Assembly: GCA_026417675.1 (NCBI GenBank)
Contig: JAOACV010000052.1
Location: 1-9,245 of the forward strand
DNA: 9,245 nt
Direction of reading: 5' to 3'
DNA from: Verrucomicrobiia bacterium
Lineage (GTDB): Bacteria > Verrucomicrobiota > Verrucomicrobiia > CAIQCK01
In this document: positions 1-5,649 of the stretch, in pieces
Numbering within the stretch: the first letter of the stretch is position 1
Layout of the letters: the number at the start of each line of letters is the position of its first letter
The notes under the pieces: generated by a model
Told to the model about the DNA's origin: nothing
Database searches by the model: none
Seen by the model: only the letters and a program-made list of their open reading frames with translations
Program-made: the position numbers and the translations under genes

Positions 1-341
1 CTGCCCGGCCGGTGTTTGTTGAGGGCCAACCGTGCGCGCTGGGCGTGTGGGTTCACGGCGACAACTCAGGCAATTCGCTCGCCTTGCGCGTGACCGACTC
101 CAGCGGTCAGACCTTCCAGTGTCGCGGCCCGCGGCTCGACTGGACCGGCTGGCGCTGTGTGCTGTTGCCTTTGGGCAACTGGCACCAGATGCTGCATTGG
201 GGCGGCAGGAATGACGGCGTGGTCCACGGCGCTTTGCGTTGGGACAGTCCGCTGTTGCTGGACAGCCATCGTCGCAAGACCAGCGGCACGATCTACTTTG
301 CCGGTATGACGCTGGTGAGCGTGAGCAATCAGCAACGATGA
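1..341 (+). CDS. C-terminal part of a protein with a beta-sandwich, carbohydrate-binding-like domain (5' truncated)
   Basis: The reading frame is open from the first base (codons begin at base 3) to a TGA at 339-341, so the gene starts upstream of the window. About 112 residues are visible. They contain the run LGVWVHGDNSGNSLALRV, then a TDSSGQTF segment, a DWTGWR segment, HWGG and NDGVVHG. This spacing resembles jelly-roll modules at the ends of secreted glycoside hydrolases and other polysaccharide-active proteins of Verrucomicrobia and Planctomycetes. The family match is from memory. The enzyme or scaffold that carried the domain lies outside the window, so no catalytic role can be assigned. 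The stop overlaps the ATG of the next gene in an ATGA arrangement, which suggests co-transcription and perhaps translational coupling. Confidence 0.6.
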   Translation, partial: ARPVFVEGQPCALGVWVHGDNSGNSLALRVTDSSGQTFQCRGPRLDWTGWRCVLLPLGNWHQMLHWGGRNDGVVHGALRWDSPLLLDSHRRKTSGTIYFAGMTLVSVSNQQR

Positions 342-1441
342 AGCCTTTCCCTGACCGTGACCGCCGCATGAAGCGCCTGCTACCCCTCATTATTGCCGTT
401 CTGATCGTCGCCGGCTGGCCGCCGTTCTTCGCGCGCGCGGCCGAGTCGGTTCTGTCGCCGGCGCCGGAAGGCAGCTTCAGCATCGTGGTGATTCCCGACA
501 CGCAACACTACCTCGGCCGGGGCACGAAAGCTCAACCCACCAGCACCAACGAGGTCACCAACAGCGTCCTCGACACGCACACGCGCTGGGTCGTGGACAA
601 CCTGCAAAGGCAGCGCATCGTCTTCGTGACACATGTGGGCGATCTGGTGGACAGGAACGTGCCCGATCAATGGGCCGTGGCGCGGCGCTGTATGGACCGC
701 CTTCACAACCGAGTGCCTTACGGCATCGCGCCGGGCAACCATGACATGAAGGACGACGGCAACACGTCGCTGTTCCAAGCGCATTTCGGCGCGGCGCGCT
801 TTGCCGGGATGCCGTGGTATGGCGGCGCGTTCAATCATCCGGGCGACCCGGCCATCTCCGGCAACGGCGCGAACAGTTTCCAGTTGTTCTCCGCCGCCGG
901 CATGGAGTTCGTCATCCTGCATCTGGAATGCAATGCGCCCGATGACGTGCTGGCGTGGGCTGGCGGTGTGCTCGACACGCACTCCAAACGCCGCGCCATC
1001 GTAACGACCCACATGGGCTTGGGGCCGTTGCAAAAACCGAAGAGGCCGGAAGACTTCGTCACTGCTCCCAAGGGCCGCATGCAATGGAAAAAGACCCACG
1101 GCGCGTGCGGCAACACGCCGCAACAGATGTGGGACAAATGCTTCCGCAGGCACGCCAACCTGTTTCTGATTCTCAGCGGCGACCAAAGCCGGACGCAGGC
1201 GATGCGCCTGGTGTCCACCAACGACCACGGCAAACCGGTCCACGAAGTGTTGTCGGACTACATGCAGGACCGCGACGGTTACTGGCTGCGCATCTGCCGC
1301 TTCCTGCCGGCGGCCAACCGCATCGAGGTCAAGACTTTCGACTCGCGCGACGGTCGCTTGTGTCCTGGCACGAAACTGCTGCCGGACGCGGCGCAACACC
1401 AGTTTTCGATCGCTTGCGAGATGACGCCCATACAGCCGTAA
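338..1441 (+). CDS. Exported calcineurin-like metallophosphoesterase (DTQ type)
   Basis: Predicted 367-residue secreted or periplasmic phosphoesterase. Residues 11-34 form a signal peptide (MKRLL, hydrophobic core, then FARAAES) with probable cleavage near A34/A35. The metal-binding blocks of the calcineurin-like fold appear in order: PDTQ (D54, Q56), GDLVD (101-105), GNHD (133-136) and TTHMG (H225). Where the family normally has GHxH, this protein reads LSGDQSR (280-285), so both usual histidines are missing. A conserved-looking VHEVLSDYMQDRDGYWLR block follows at 301-317. Seven cysteines follow the signal peptide, compatible with disulfides outside the cytoplasm. The ATG at 338 overlaps the upstream stop (ATGA). 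A second ATG at 368 would begin exactly at the signal peptide and is a fair alternative. The substrate (phosphomonoester, diester or nucleotide) cannot be read from the sequence. Confidence 0.85.
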   Translation: MKPFPDRDRRMKRLLPLIIAVLIVAGWPPFFARAAESVLSPAPEGSFSIVVIPDTQHYLGRGTKAQPTSTNEVTNSVLDTHTRWVVDNLQRQRIVFVTHVGDLVDRNVPDQWAVARRCMDRLHNRVPYGIAPGNHDMKDDGNTSLFQAHFGAARFAGMPWYGGAFNHPGDPAISGNGANSFQLFSAAGMEFVILHLECNAPDDVLAWAGGVLDTHSKRRAIVTTHMGLGPLQKPKRPEDFVTAPKGRMQWKKTHGACGNTPQQMWDKCFRRHANLFLILSGDQSRTQAMRLVSTNDHGKPVHEVLSDYMQDRDGYWLRICRFLPAANRIEVKTFDSRDGRLCPGTKLLPDAAQHQFSIACEMTPIQP

Positions 1442-1445
1442 CGAT

Positions 1446-1485
1446 CCGCCGAACGCCGGCGGCGATTCGCCTCACGGCTTCGTGA
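1446..1485 (+). terminator. Tandem hairpins after the metallophosphoesterase gene
   Basis: Two stem-loops lie between the stop at 1441 and the STAS promoter. The first pairs CCGCCG (1446-1451) with CGGCGG (1457-1462) around a 5-nt loop. The second pairs TCACG (1472-1476) with CGTGA (1481-1485) around GCTT. Neither is followed by a T-run, so this is not a canonical intrinsic terminator. Position just beyond the last codon is the main support. Confidence 0.3.
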
Positions 1486-1489
1486 TTCG
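1479..1489 (+). repeat. Short intergenic repeat, copy 1 (TTCGTGATTCG)
   Basis: This 11-base word overlaps the second hairpin after the metallophosphoesterase gene. It recurs in reverse orientation at 9161-9171, also just after a gene. GATTCGC at 1464-1470 and 1484-1490 makes it locally repetitive. Confidence 0.3.
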
Positions 1490-1509
1490 CGATCCGAGTT
1501 TCGCCAAGC

Positions 1510-1537
1510 TTGACGGAATCCGAAGCGGGTCTATACT
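1510..1537 (+). promoter_or_regulatory. Sigma70-type promoter for the STAS gene
   Basis: TTGACG (1510-1515, 5 of 6 matches to consensus) and TATACT (1532-1537, 5 of 6) are separated by 16 nt. The expected transcription start is around 1543-1545. This gives a leader of about 35 nt to the GTG at 1580. The TTG at 1559 would then lie only about 15 nt into the transcript, which argues for GTG 1580 as the translation start. Confidence 0.7.
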
Positions 1538-1579
1538 GCATCGGGTTCACTTCTGACGTTGCGAACAGCATGGGACATC

Positions 1580-2149
1580 GTGAGCGAGAATCCGAACAAC
1601 ATTCTGGTTGGTGTGTCCGGCAACTTGGTGTTCATCAAGGTGCAGGGCAAGGGCGGCTTCCAGATCAGCCAGCCGCTGCGTCAGTTCAGCCTCGAAATGA
1701 TCGGCCGCGGCTACCGTGAGTTCGTGGTGGACCTCGCGGAATGCACGTCCATGGACAGCACATTCCTCGGCGTCCTGGCGGGCATGGGGCTGCGGCTCCA
1801 GGCGGCGGACAACACGGCCAGCGCCTCCGGCAAAGTCCACCTCGCCAACGTTAACGCGCGCTGCCGTGAGGTGCTCTCGTCGCTGGGCATAGACAAACTC
1901 TTCACGATTGATCTGTGCGACTTGCGGGTCGGCCCCGCAAGCCCCGTGAGCCAGCCGGCCGGCGAGATGCAGTCGCTCCAGACCGCGCCCGCATCCGGCG
2001 ACATGGCGAAACAGGCGGAAGTGATGTTGGAGGCCCACCGCACGCTGATGGCGATTGACCCCCAGAACGTGCCAAAGTTCAAGGACTGCGTCCGCTTCCT
2101 CGCGGAGGACCTCGAGAAAATGCGCGCCGCGCAAAAGACCGGCGCCTGA
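1580..2149 (+). CDS. STAS-domain protein (anti-sigma-factor-antagonist-like)
   Basis: Predicted 189-residue cytoplasmic protein. Residues 7-110 fit a STAS domain: an N-terminal beta hairpin (ILVGVSGNLVFIKVQG), helix 31-43, the strand EFVVDLAEC, then MDSTFLGVLAGMG at 58-70. This is where SpoIIAA/RsbV-type proteins carry the phosphorylatable serine (here S60). The region to residue 110 completes the fold (VHLANVNARCREVLSSLGI and LFTI). A variable linker (111-140) leads to a predicted helical tail (144-185) with AHRTLMAIDPQNVPKFKDC. Such proteins usually bind an anti-sigma kinase or a phosphatase partner, and none is encoded in the window. The GTG at 1580 was chosen over an in-frame TTG at 1559 because of its distance from the promoter and a weak GGGA at 1572-1575. 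The direct target is unknown. Confidence 0.82.
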   Translation: MSENPNNILVGVSGNLVFIKVQGKGGFQISQPLRQFSLEMIGRGYREFVVDLAECTSMDSTFLGVLAGMGLRLQAADNTASASGKVHLANVNARCREVLSSLGIDKLFTIDLCDLRVGPASPVSQPAGEMQSLQTAPASGDMAKQAEVMLEAHRTLMAIDPQNVPKFKDCVRFLAEDLEKMRAAQKTGA

Positions 2150-2161
2150 GAACTCCTGCAT

Positions 2162-2190
2162 GGCGGCCGCTGCCGCCGGGGGGCCGGCAG
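2162..2190 (+). terminator. Possible hairpin between the STAS gene and grpE
   Basis: Two mutually exclusive stems are possible: GGCGGC (2162-2167) with GCCGCC (2172-2177) around CGCT, or CTGCCG (2170-2175) with CGGCAG (2185-2190). The element sits 12 nt after the STAS stop and just before the grpE -35 box. It has no T-run, so it may only attenuate readthrough or be incidental GC-rich pairing. Confidence 0.25.
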
Positions 2191-2192
2191 GA

Positions 2193-2220
2193 TTGACTGG
2201 AACGTCCGCGTCGCTACACT
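2193..2220 (+). promoter_or_regulatory. Sigma70-type promoter immediately upstream of grpE
   Basis: TTGACT (2193-2198, 5 of 6) and TACACT (2215-2220, 4 of 6) are separated by 16 nt, the same spacing as the STAS promoter. The start point should fall near 2226-2228, only about 5-7 nt before the grpE ATG at 2233. No CIRCE inverted repeat and no sigma32-like boxes are visible, so heat-shock control through HrcA or RpoH is not evident here. Confidence 0.55.
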
Positions 2221-2232
2221 GACTCGCCCGTT

Positions 2233-2898
2233 ATGCTCCGAGCCAAGAAGACCAAACACACCGATCCGACGCCCGCGCCGGGCGATGAGACGGCTGCTTC
2301 GTCTGCCCCGCCGGTTGCTCCCGCGCCGGCAGAGGCCCCGTTCGCGGCGAGCGATGATGTCGAGGCGTTGAAAGCCAAAGCGGCGCAGATGGAGGAGTGG
2401 AAGGACAAATGTCTGCGCCTGGCCGCCGACCTCGACAACTATCGCAAACGCGTCGCGCGCGAGAAGGTCGAACAAGCCAAGTATGCGACCCAGCACCTGC
2501 TGGCGCGGTTGCTGCCGGCGATTGACAGTTTCGAGGCGGCGCTCCAGCACGCCGACGCCAATCAGAACCCCGACAGCATCAAGGCGCTCGTCGAGGGCTT
2601 GAAGATGACGTTGGGTCAGATCCACGCCGTGCTGCGCGAAGTAGGCGTCGAGGTAGTCAACGCCGAGGGCCAGCATTTCGACCCGCAAGTGCACGAGGCG
2701 ATCTCGCATTTGGAGTCCGAGGAGCATCCGGCCGGCAAGGTGATCCAACAGTTGCGCAAGGGCTACAAACTGTCGGACCGGCTGCTGCGTCCCGCAACAG
2801 TGGTCGTTTCCAAAGGCAAGCCGCAACCGGCCCCTGCTCCGGCTGAAACGCCCCGGCCTGCGGACGGGGCCGCCGAAGGCGCGCCTGTCGAGTCCTGA
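2233..2898 (+). CDS. grpE: GrpE, nucleotide exchange factor of DnaK
   Basis: Predicted 221-residue cytoplasmic co-chaperone that promotes ADP release from DnaK. Residues 1-40 are a disordered Ala/Pro/Thr-rich leader. Residues 42-100 form the long coiled-coil helix ([20 protein letters not shown]). Residues 100-140 form the helical bundle. Residues 140-193 hold the beta-domain that contacts DnaK, with the family signature [10 protein letters not shown] and [22 protein letters not shown] split around 148-194. A Pro/Ala-rich tail (195-221) extends beyond the usual end. The ATG at 2233 is the first in frame and the next Met is inside the coiled coil, so this start is secure. No Shine-Dalgarno sequence is visible and the mapped promoter leaves almost no leader. 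dnaJ follows after 2 nt, so the two are surely one transcript. Confidence 0.96.
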   Translation: MLRAKKTKHTDPTPAPGDETAASSAPPVAPAPAEAPFAASDDVEALKAKAAQMEEWKDKCLRLAADLDNYRKRVAREKVEQAKYATQHLLARLLPAIDSFEAALQHADANQNPDSIKALVEGLKMTLGQIHAVLREVGVEVVNAEGQHFDPQVHEAISHLESEEHPAGKVIQQLRKGYKLSDRLLRPATVVVSKGKPQPAPAPAETPRPADGAAEGAPVES

Positions 2899-2900
2899 CC

Positions 2901-4055
2901 ATGGCGACTCGGCGCGATTACTATGAAGTGCTGGGCGTGCCCCGCGACGCGAGCGTCGAGGACATCAAGAAAGCTTATCGCAAGCTCGCCCTGAAATATC
3001 ATCCCGACAGGAACCCCGGCGACAAGGACGCGGAGGAGAAGTTCAAAGAACTCGGCCACGCCTACGAAGTGCTCTGCGATCCCCAGAAGCGCGCGACGTA
3101 TGACCAGTTCGGGCCGGAGGCATTCGAGCGAGGCGGCGTCGGCGTGCCGCCGGGATGGGGTGGGTTTCATGACCCGCGCGATATTTTCCGGGAGGTCGTT
3201 GAAAGCTTCGGCGGCGGCTTGGGCGCCAGCATCTTCGACGAACTGTTCGGCGGCGTCGAGCGGCGGCGCGGCGGACCCACGGAGGGCGACGATCTGCGTT
3301 ATGACTTGGAGATCAGTTTCGAGGACGCGGTTTTCGGCGCGGAAAAGGAAATCGCCGTGGAGCGGCTGGACCACTGTGCAACCTGCCGCGGGAGCGGCGC
3401 GGCGCCCGGCTCCAAGAGGAACCAATGCCCCATGTGCCGCGGTCGCGGTCACGTGACCCGCTCGCTCGGCATCATCCGGGTCAGCCAGGATTGTCCGCGC
3501 TGCAACGGCGAGGGTGAGACGGTGGAGAAACTTTGCCCGACCTGCCGCGGCCGTGGACTGGTCCGCGTCACCAGCCGCATCAAACTGCGGCTGCCGGCGG
3601 GCATTGAGACCGGCATGCGCATGCGCTCGGCGGGCCACGGCAACGCGGGACCGCAGGGCGGTCCGCCGGGCGATCTCTACGTCGTGGTGCACGTCCAGCC
3701 GCACGATGTTTTCGTGCGCCGGGGCGACGACCTTCACTGCGATGTGCCCATCACTTTTGCCGTCGCGGCGTTGGGCGGCCAGGTGGACGTGCCGACGATC
3801 AACGGCGAGGCGAAGCTGACCATTCCCCCCGGCACGCAGAGCGGCACAGTGTTCCGCTTGCGCGGCAAAGGCGTGCCCAACGTCGAGGGGCATGGCCGCG
3901 GCGACCAGCACGTCCGCGTCGTCGTCGAGGTCCCCACCCGGCTCAACGCCGAGCAGCGCAAGAAACTCCAGGAATTTGCCGCCCTCTGCAACGAGGACAG
4001 CCAGCCCATGATCAAGAGCTTCCTCGACAAGGCGAAGAAATGGTTTGGAAAGTAA
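2901..4055 (+). CDS. dnaJ: DnaJ, Hsp40 co-chaperone of DnaK (type I)
   Basis: Predicted 384-residue cytoplasmic chaperone that delivers unfolded clients to DnaK and stimulates its ATPase. Residues 5-70 form the J-domain (DYYEVLGV...) with the essential HPD at 34-36. A Gly/Phe-rich linker spans about 71-120, including GWGGF and ESFGGG. The zinc-finger region at 159-220 has all four CxxCxGxG repeats: [24 protein letters not shown] and CPTCRGRG, so both zinc sites look intact. The C-terminal client-binding beta-domains (about 221-360) include [13 protein letters not shown] and [17 protein letters not shown]. Length matches full-length bacterial DnaJ. It starts 2 nt after the grpE stop with no clear Shine-Dalgarno sequence, so translation is probably coupled to grpE. 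dnaK is not adjacent. Confidence 0.97.
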   Translation: MATRRDYYEVLGVPRDASVEDIKKAYRKLALKYHPDRNPGDKDAEEKFKELGHAYEVLCDPQKRATYDQFGPEAFERGGVGVPPGWGGFHDPRDIFREVVESFGGGLGASIFDELFGGVERRRGGPTEGDDLRYDLEISFEDAVFGAEKEIAVERLDHCATCRGSGAAPGSKRNQCPMCRGRGHVTRSLGIIRVSQDCPRCNGEGETVEKLCPTCRGRGLVRVTSRIKLRLPAGIETGMRMRSAGHGNAGPQGGPPGDLYVVVHVQPHDVFVRRGDDLHCDVPITFAVAALGGQVDVPTINGEAKLTIPPGTQSGTVFRLRGKGVPNVEGHGRGDQHVRVVVEVPTRLNAEQRKKLQEFAALCNEDSQPMIKSFLDKAKKWFGK

Positions 4056-4089
4056 CCGGACTGGCCGCAGCGGGTGGTTACTTGAACCA
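4041..4089. terminator. Inverted repeat across the convergent gene ends (possible bidirectional terminator)
   Basis: AAGTAACC (4050-4057) pairs perfectly with GGTTACTT (4076-4083). The arms extend by TGGTT (4041-4045) pairing with AACCA (4085-4089) across a small asymmetric bulge, giving about 13 pairs around an 18-nt loop. The arms contain the TAA of dnaJ and the TAA of the opposing membrane-protein gene. There is no T-run on either strand, so a terminator role is inferred only from symmetry and position. Confidence 0.4.
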
Positions 4090-4629
4090 GCGTTTCAGCC
4101 AGAGCAACATTCCCGGCTGGGGTCTCCGGTCGCCGAGGCGCGGCAGCGTGGCGGAACTGCGGCTGGCGGGACGCAAGGACGGAGAGGAGGCGGGACCGGT
4201 TCGTTTGCCTGGCCGCGCGTGATTGGCCAAGGGACGGGGTTCGAAACCGCGTTCATCGGCGTCGCAGATGTCGCTCAACAACTTGCTGAGCCCAAACAAG
4301 AAAGCCGTGATGACCGCGGCGAGATGAAGAAACGCCGTGCCGCCGCTGCTGCGGCTCGCCTGGATGAGCGCGACGGCGAGCAGGCCGCAACCGCCGGTGA
4401 ATTCCCATCTCCATGCCGCCGCCAAGCAGAGCAGTTCCACCGCCAACCAAACGACCTGGACCGAGCCGGTGCCGGCATCCGGCTCCGATGGCGAACCAAC
4501 GTCCAGAAACAACAAATTGCTGATGAGGAATGCCGCCAGCAAGAACATTACCAAAAGACCGCATCCGCGGGAAATCCAGCGGACCATCTTCGCGACCGGA
4601 CGCAACACGGATGAATGGGACTCGTGCAT
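4078..4629 (-). CDS. Small integral membrane protein of unknown function
   Basis: Predicted 183 residues. Hydrophobic segments are visible at about 22-43 (GLLVMFLLAAFLISNLLFL), 56-72 (VQVVWLAVELLCLAAA), 78-91 (GGCGLLAVALIQ) and 99-118 (AFLHLAAVITAFLFGLSKLL), suggesting three or four membrane spans. The AWRWEFTGG block between spans recalls small four-span DUF proteins (a resemblance to DUF7670-type proteins is from memory and uncertain). From about 125 the protein becomes a basic Arg/Pro/Ser-rich tail with no hydrophobic character, ending LKRWFK. The ATG at 4629 was chosen; a GTG at 4653 would add 8 residues and an ATG at 4587 would remove 14. None has a good ribosome-binding site. It converges on dnaJ with 22 nt between stops. 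The plus strand here has open frames, but they look polar and low-complexity, like shadows. Confidence 0.6.
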   Translation of the reverse strand: MHESHSSVLRPVAKMVRWISRGCGLLVMFLLAAFLISNLLFLDVGSPSEPDAGTGSVQVVWLAVELLCLAAAWRWEFTGGCGLLAVALIQASRSSGGTAFLHLAAVITAFLFGLSKLLSDICDADERGFEPRPLANHARPGKRTGPASSPSLRPASRSSATLPRLGDRRPQPGMLLWLKRWFK

Positions 4630-4741
4630 AATTGTGTGCTCAGCGCAACGCACGGTTAAACACCGGCCACGCGCTCATGATGCGCGCTATTTTCGAAACC
4701 TGCCGCGGAAAGTCGAGCGCGTCCTCTGGCGGTCGCATGAC

Positions 4742-4762
4742 AGAATTTTTCGCGGAAATTCT
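4742..4762. repeat. AT-rich inverted repeat, operator candidate
   Basis: AGAATTT (4742-4748) and AAATTCT (4756-4762) form a perfect 7-bp inverted repeat around the 7-nt spacer TTCGCGG. The local AT-richness stands out in GC-rich surroundings. Dyads of this size in a divergent spacer are often binding sites for dimeric repressors. No regulator gene is adjacent, so the role is inferred. Confidence 0.35.
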
Positions 4763-4902
4763 TCGGCTGGTGGGGGCGGCGACGCGACCTCGAGAGATGC
4801 CGCGTCCGTGCTGAAGAAAGCGCGTTATATGCCGCCAATGAATACGCCCCTGTCACCGGCACCCTATGAGGAAATCGAAGGCCAACAGCCGGAAGCGGAA
4901 CG

Positions 4903-4920
4903 GGTGGCGGAACCGCCGCC
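4903..4920. repeat. GC-rich hairpin upstream of the lipoprotein gene
   Basis: GGTGGCGG (4903-4910) can pair with CCGCCGCC (4913-4920), including one G-T pair, around AA. In practice the loop would open to 4-6 nt. It lies about 60 bp before the lipoprotein ATG and could be in its leader RNA or be incidental GC pairing. Confidence 0.3.
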
Positions 4921-4968
4921 TTCGGATTCCGTCGTGGGGCGCACCGTTCCGCGCGTTCACAGTCAACT

Positions 4969-4974
4969 AGGAGG
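4969..4974 (+). promoter_or_regulatory. Perfect Shine-Dalgarno sequence for the lipoprotein gene
   Basis: AGGAGG lies 6 nt before the ATG at 4981, which is optimal spacing. It fixes the start codon and is unusual in this window, where the other genes have weak or no Shine-Dalgarno sequences. It suggests efficient translation of the lipoprotein. Confidence 0.85.
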
Positions 4975-4980
4975 TTCGAT

Positions 4981-5547
4981 ATGCGTCATCTGACATTGTT
5001 GCTCACCTGCGCGGTCGCCGCCGTGATGCTCGGTTGCGTGCCGTCGCTCCACCCGCTCTACACCGACAAAGACCTCGTTTTCGAGCCGGGCTTGGTCGGA
5101 AAGTGGGGCGAACCCGACGAGACGGACACGTGGACGTTTGAGAAGTCCGGCGACAAACTCTACACCCTGACCACGACCGCCAAGGGCGTGCCGGCGAAGT
5201 TCGAGGCGCGGCTCGTGCGCTTGGGCAAGCACCTGTTCCTCGACACGTATCCGGAGGAGCCGGACTTCGAGAACGGCCTCTACAAGATTCACCTGATCCG
5301 GGTGCACTACTTTTGGAAGGTCGCCCTCAAGGGCGACACGTTGGAAATCGGGCCACTGAATCTCGGCTGGCTGATGAGAATGATCGACGAGAAAAAGATC
5401 GCCGTCCGTCACGAGACATACGGTGACGACAAGCCCATCATTTTGCTGACGGCATCCACGAAAGACTTGCAGGCGTTGATCGCCCGATACGCGGACGATC
5501 CGGAGGCGTTTGGCGAGAAGCCCGCCGAGCTGCGGCGGGTGAAGTAG
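4981..5547 (+). CDS. Small predicted lipoprotein of unknown function
   Basis: Predicted 188-residue exported lipoprotein. The N-terminus MRHLTLLLTCAVAAVMLGC is a type II signal peptide with lipobox VMLGC and lipidated cysteine C19. The mature protein begins CVPSLHPLYTDKDLVFEPGL, then VGKWGE and TWTFEKSGDKLYTLT, which suggests a beta-rich lipocalin-like or similar small-barrel domain to about residue 150. A helical segment (STKDLQALIARYADD) and a charged end follow. I recall similar lipoproteins with a 'SLHPLY' start in Verrucomicrobia, Planctomycetes and Acidobacteria, but no function is established to my knowledge. The start is fixed by the AGGAGG at 4969. The gene stands alone and converges on the phosphohexomutase gene about 100 bp downstream. 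Confidence 0.85.
   Translation: MRHLTLLLTCAVAAVMLGCVPSLHPLYTDKDLVFEPGLVGKWGEPDETDTWTFEKSGDKLYTLTTTAKGVPAKFEARLVRLGKHLFLDTYPEEPDFENGLYKIHLIRVHYFWKVALKGDTLEIGPLNLGWLMRMIDEKKIAVRHETYGDDKPIILLTASTKDLQALIARYADDPEAFGEKPAELRRVK
5521..5539 (+). repeat. Strong GC hairpin inside the lipoprotein 3' end
   Basis: CCCGCCG (5521-5527) pairs perfectly with CGGCGGG (5533-5539) around AGCTG. It lies in the last codons before the TAG at 5545-5547. With no T-run it is unlikely to terminate alone, but it could protect the mRNA 3' end. Confidence 0.35.
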
Positions 5548-5584
5548 AGGCGGCGAATAGGTGGATGGCGTTCTCCGAGCGCGA

Positions 5585-5619
5585 CCCGGCTGCAACGGCG
5601 CGCCGGGGAACGCGTTTTT
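5585..5619 (+). terminator. Possible intrinsic terminator of the lipoprotein gene
   Basis: Alternative stems precede the run TTTTT (5615-5619). CCCGGC (5585-5590) can pair with GCCGGG (5602-5607), leaving a 7-nt gap to the T-run. Alternatively CGCG (5599-5602) pairs with CGCG (5611-5614), extended by two G-T pairs, directly abutting it. It is the only T-run next to a hairpin in this convergent spacer, but neither stem is a classic one. Confidence 0.35.
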
Positions 5620-5649
5620 GGGACGCCCTCCTTCCTGGCGGGTGCGGGT

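Larger units (their letters stand above)
4630..4980. other. Divergent intergenic spacer, 351 bp, no convincing gene
   Basis: This stretch separates the minus-strand membrane-protein gene from the plus-strand lipoprotein gene, so it should carry both promoters. Open frames crossing it lack recognisable motifs and look like chance frames in GC-rich DNA. Visible landmarks are the 8-base palindrome TTTCGAAA (4691-4698), an AT-rich inverted repeat (4742-4762), a GC-rich hairpin (4903-4920) and the Shine-Dalgarno sequence at 4969-4974. I could not find a good sigma70 -35/-10 pair on either strand. Confidence 0.6.

Noticed and set aside
380..1399. 339-codon open frame on the minus strand opposite the metallophosphoesterase
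   Set aside because: GC-rich coding DNA leaves the complementary frame open. The translation is Arg/Ala/His-rich without motifs, whereas the plus strand has a signal peptide and metal motifs.
2150..2232. CIRCE or sigma32 heat-shock element upstream of grpE
   Set aside because: No TTAGCACTC/GAGTGCTAA dyad and no CTTGAAA/CCCCAT-type boxes were seen. Only a sigma70-like promoter is present.
1711..3911. Long minus-strand open frames opposite the STAS gene, grpE and dnaJ
   Set aside because: They mirror genes with unmistakable family signatures on the plus strand, and their own translations show no domain.
4231..4256. tRNA T-arm-like sequence (GGGGTTCGAAACC)
   Set aside because: One stem mismatch, and no matching acceptor, D-arm or anticodon arm could be found about 65 nt upstream or on the other strand.
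4045..4614. 189-codon plus-strand frame following dnaJ
   Set aside because: It is polar, Gln/Arg/Ala-rich and motif-free. The opposite strand encodes clear hydrophobic membrane segments, so the plus frame is taken as the shadow.
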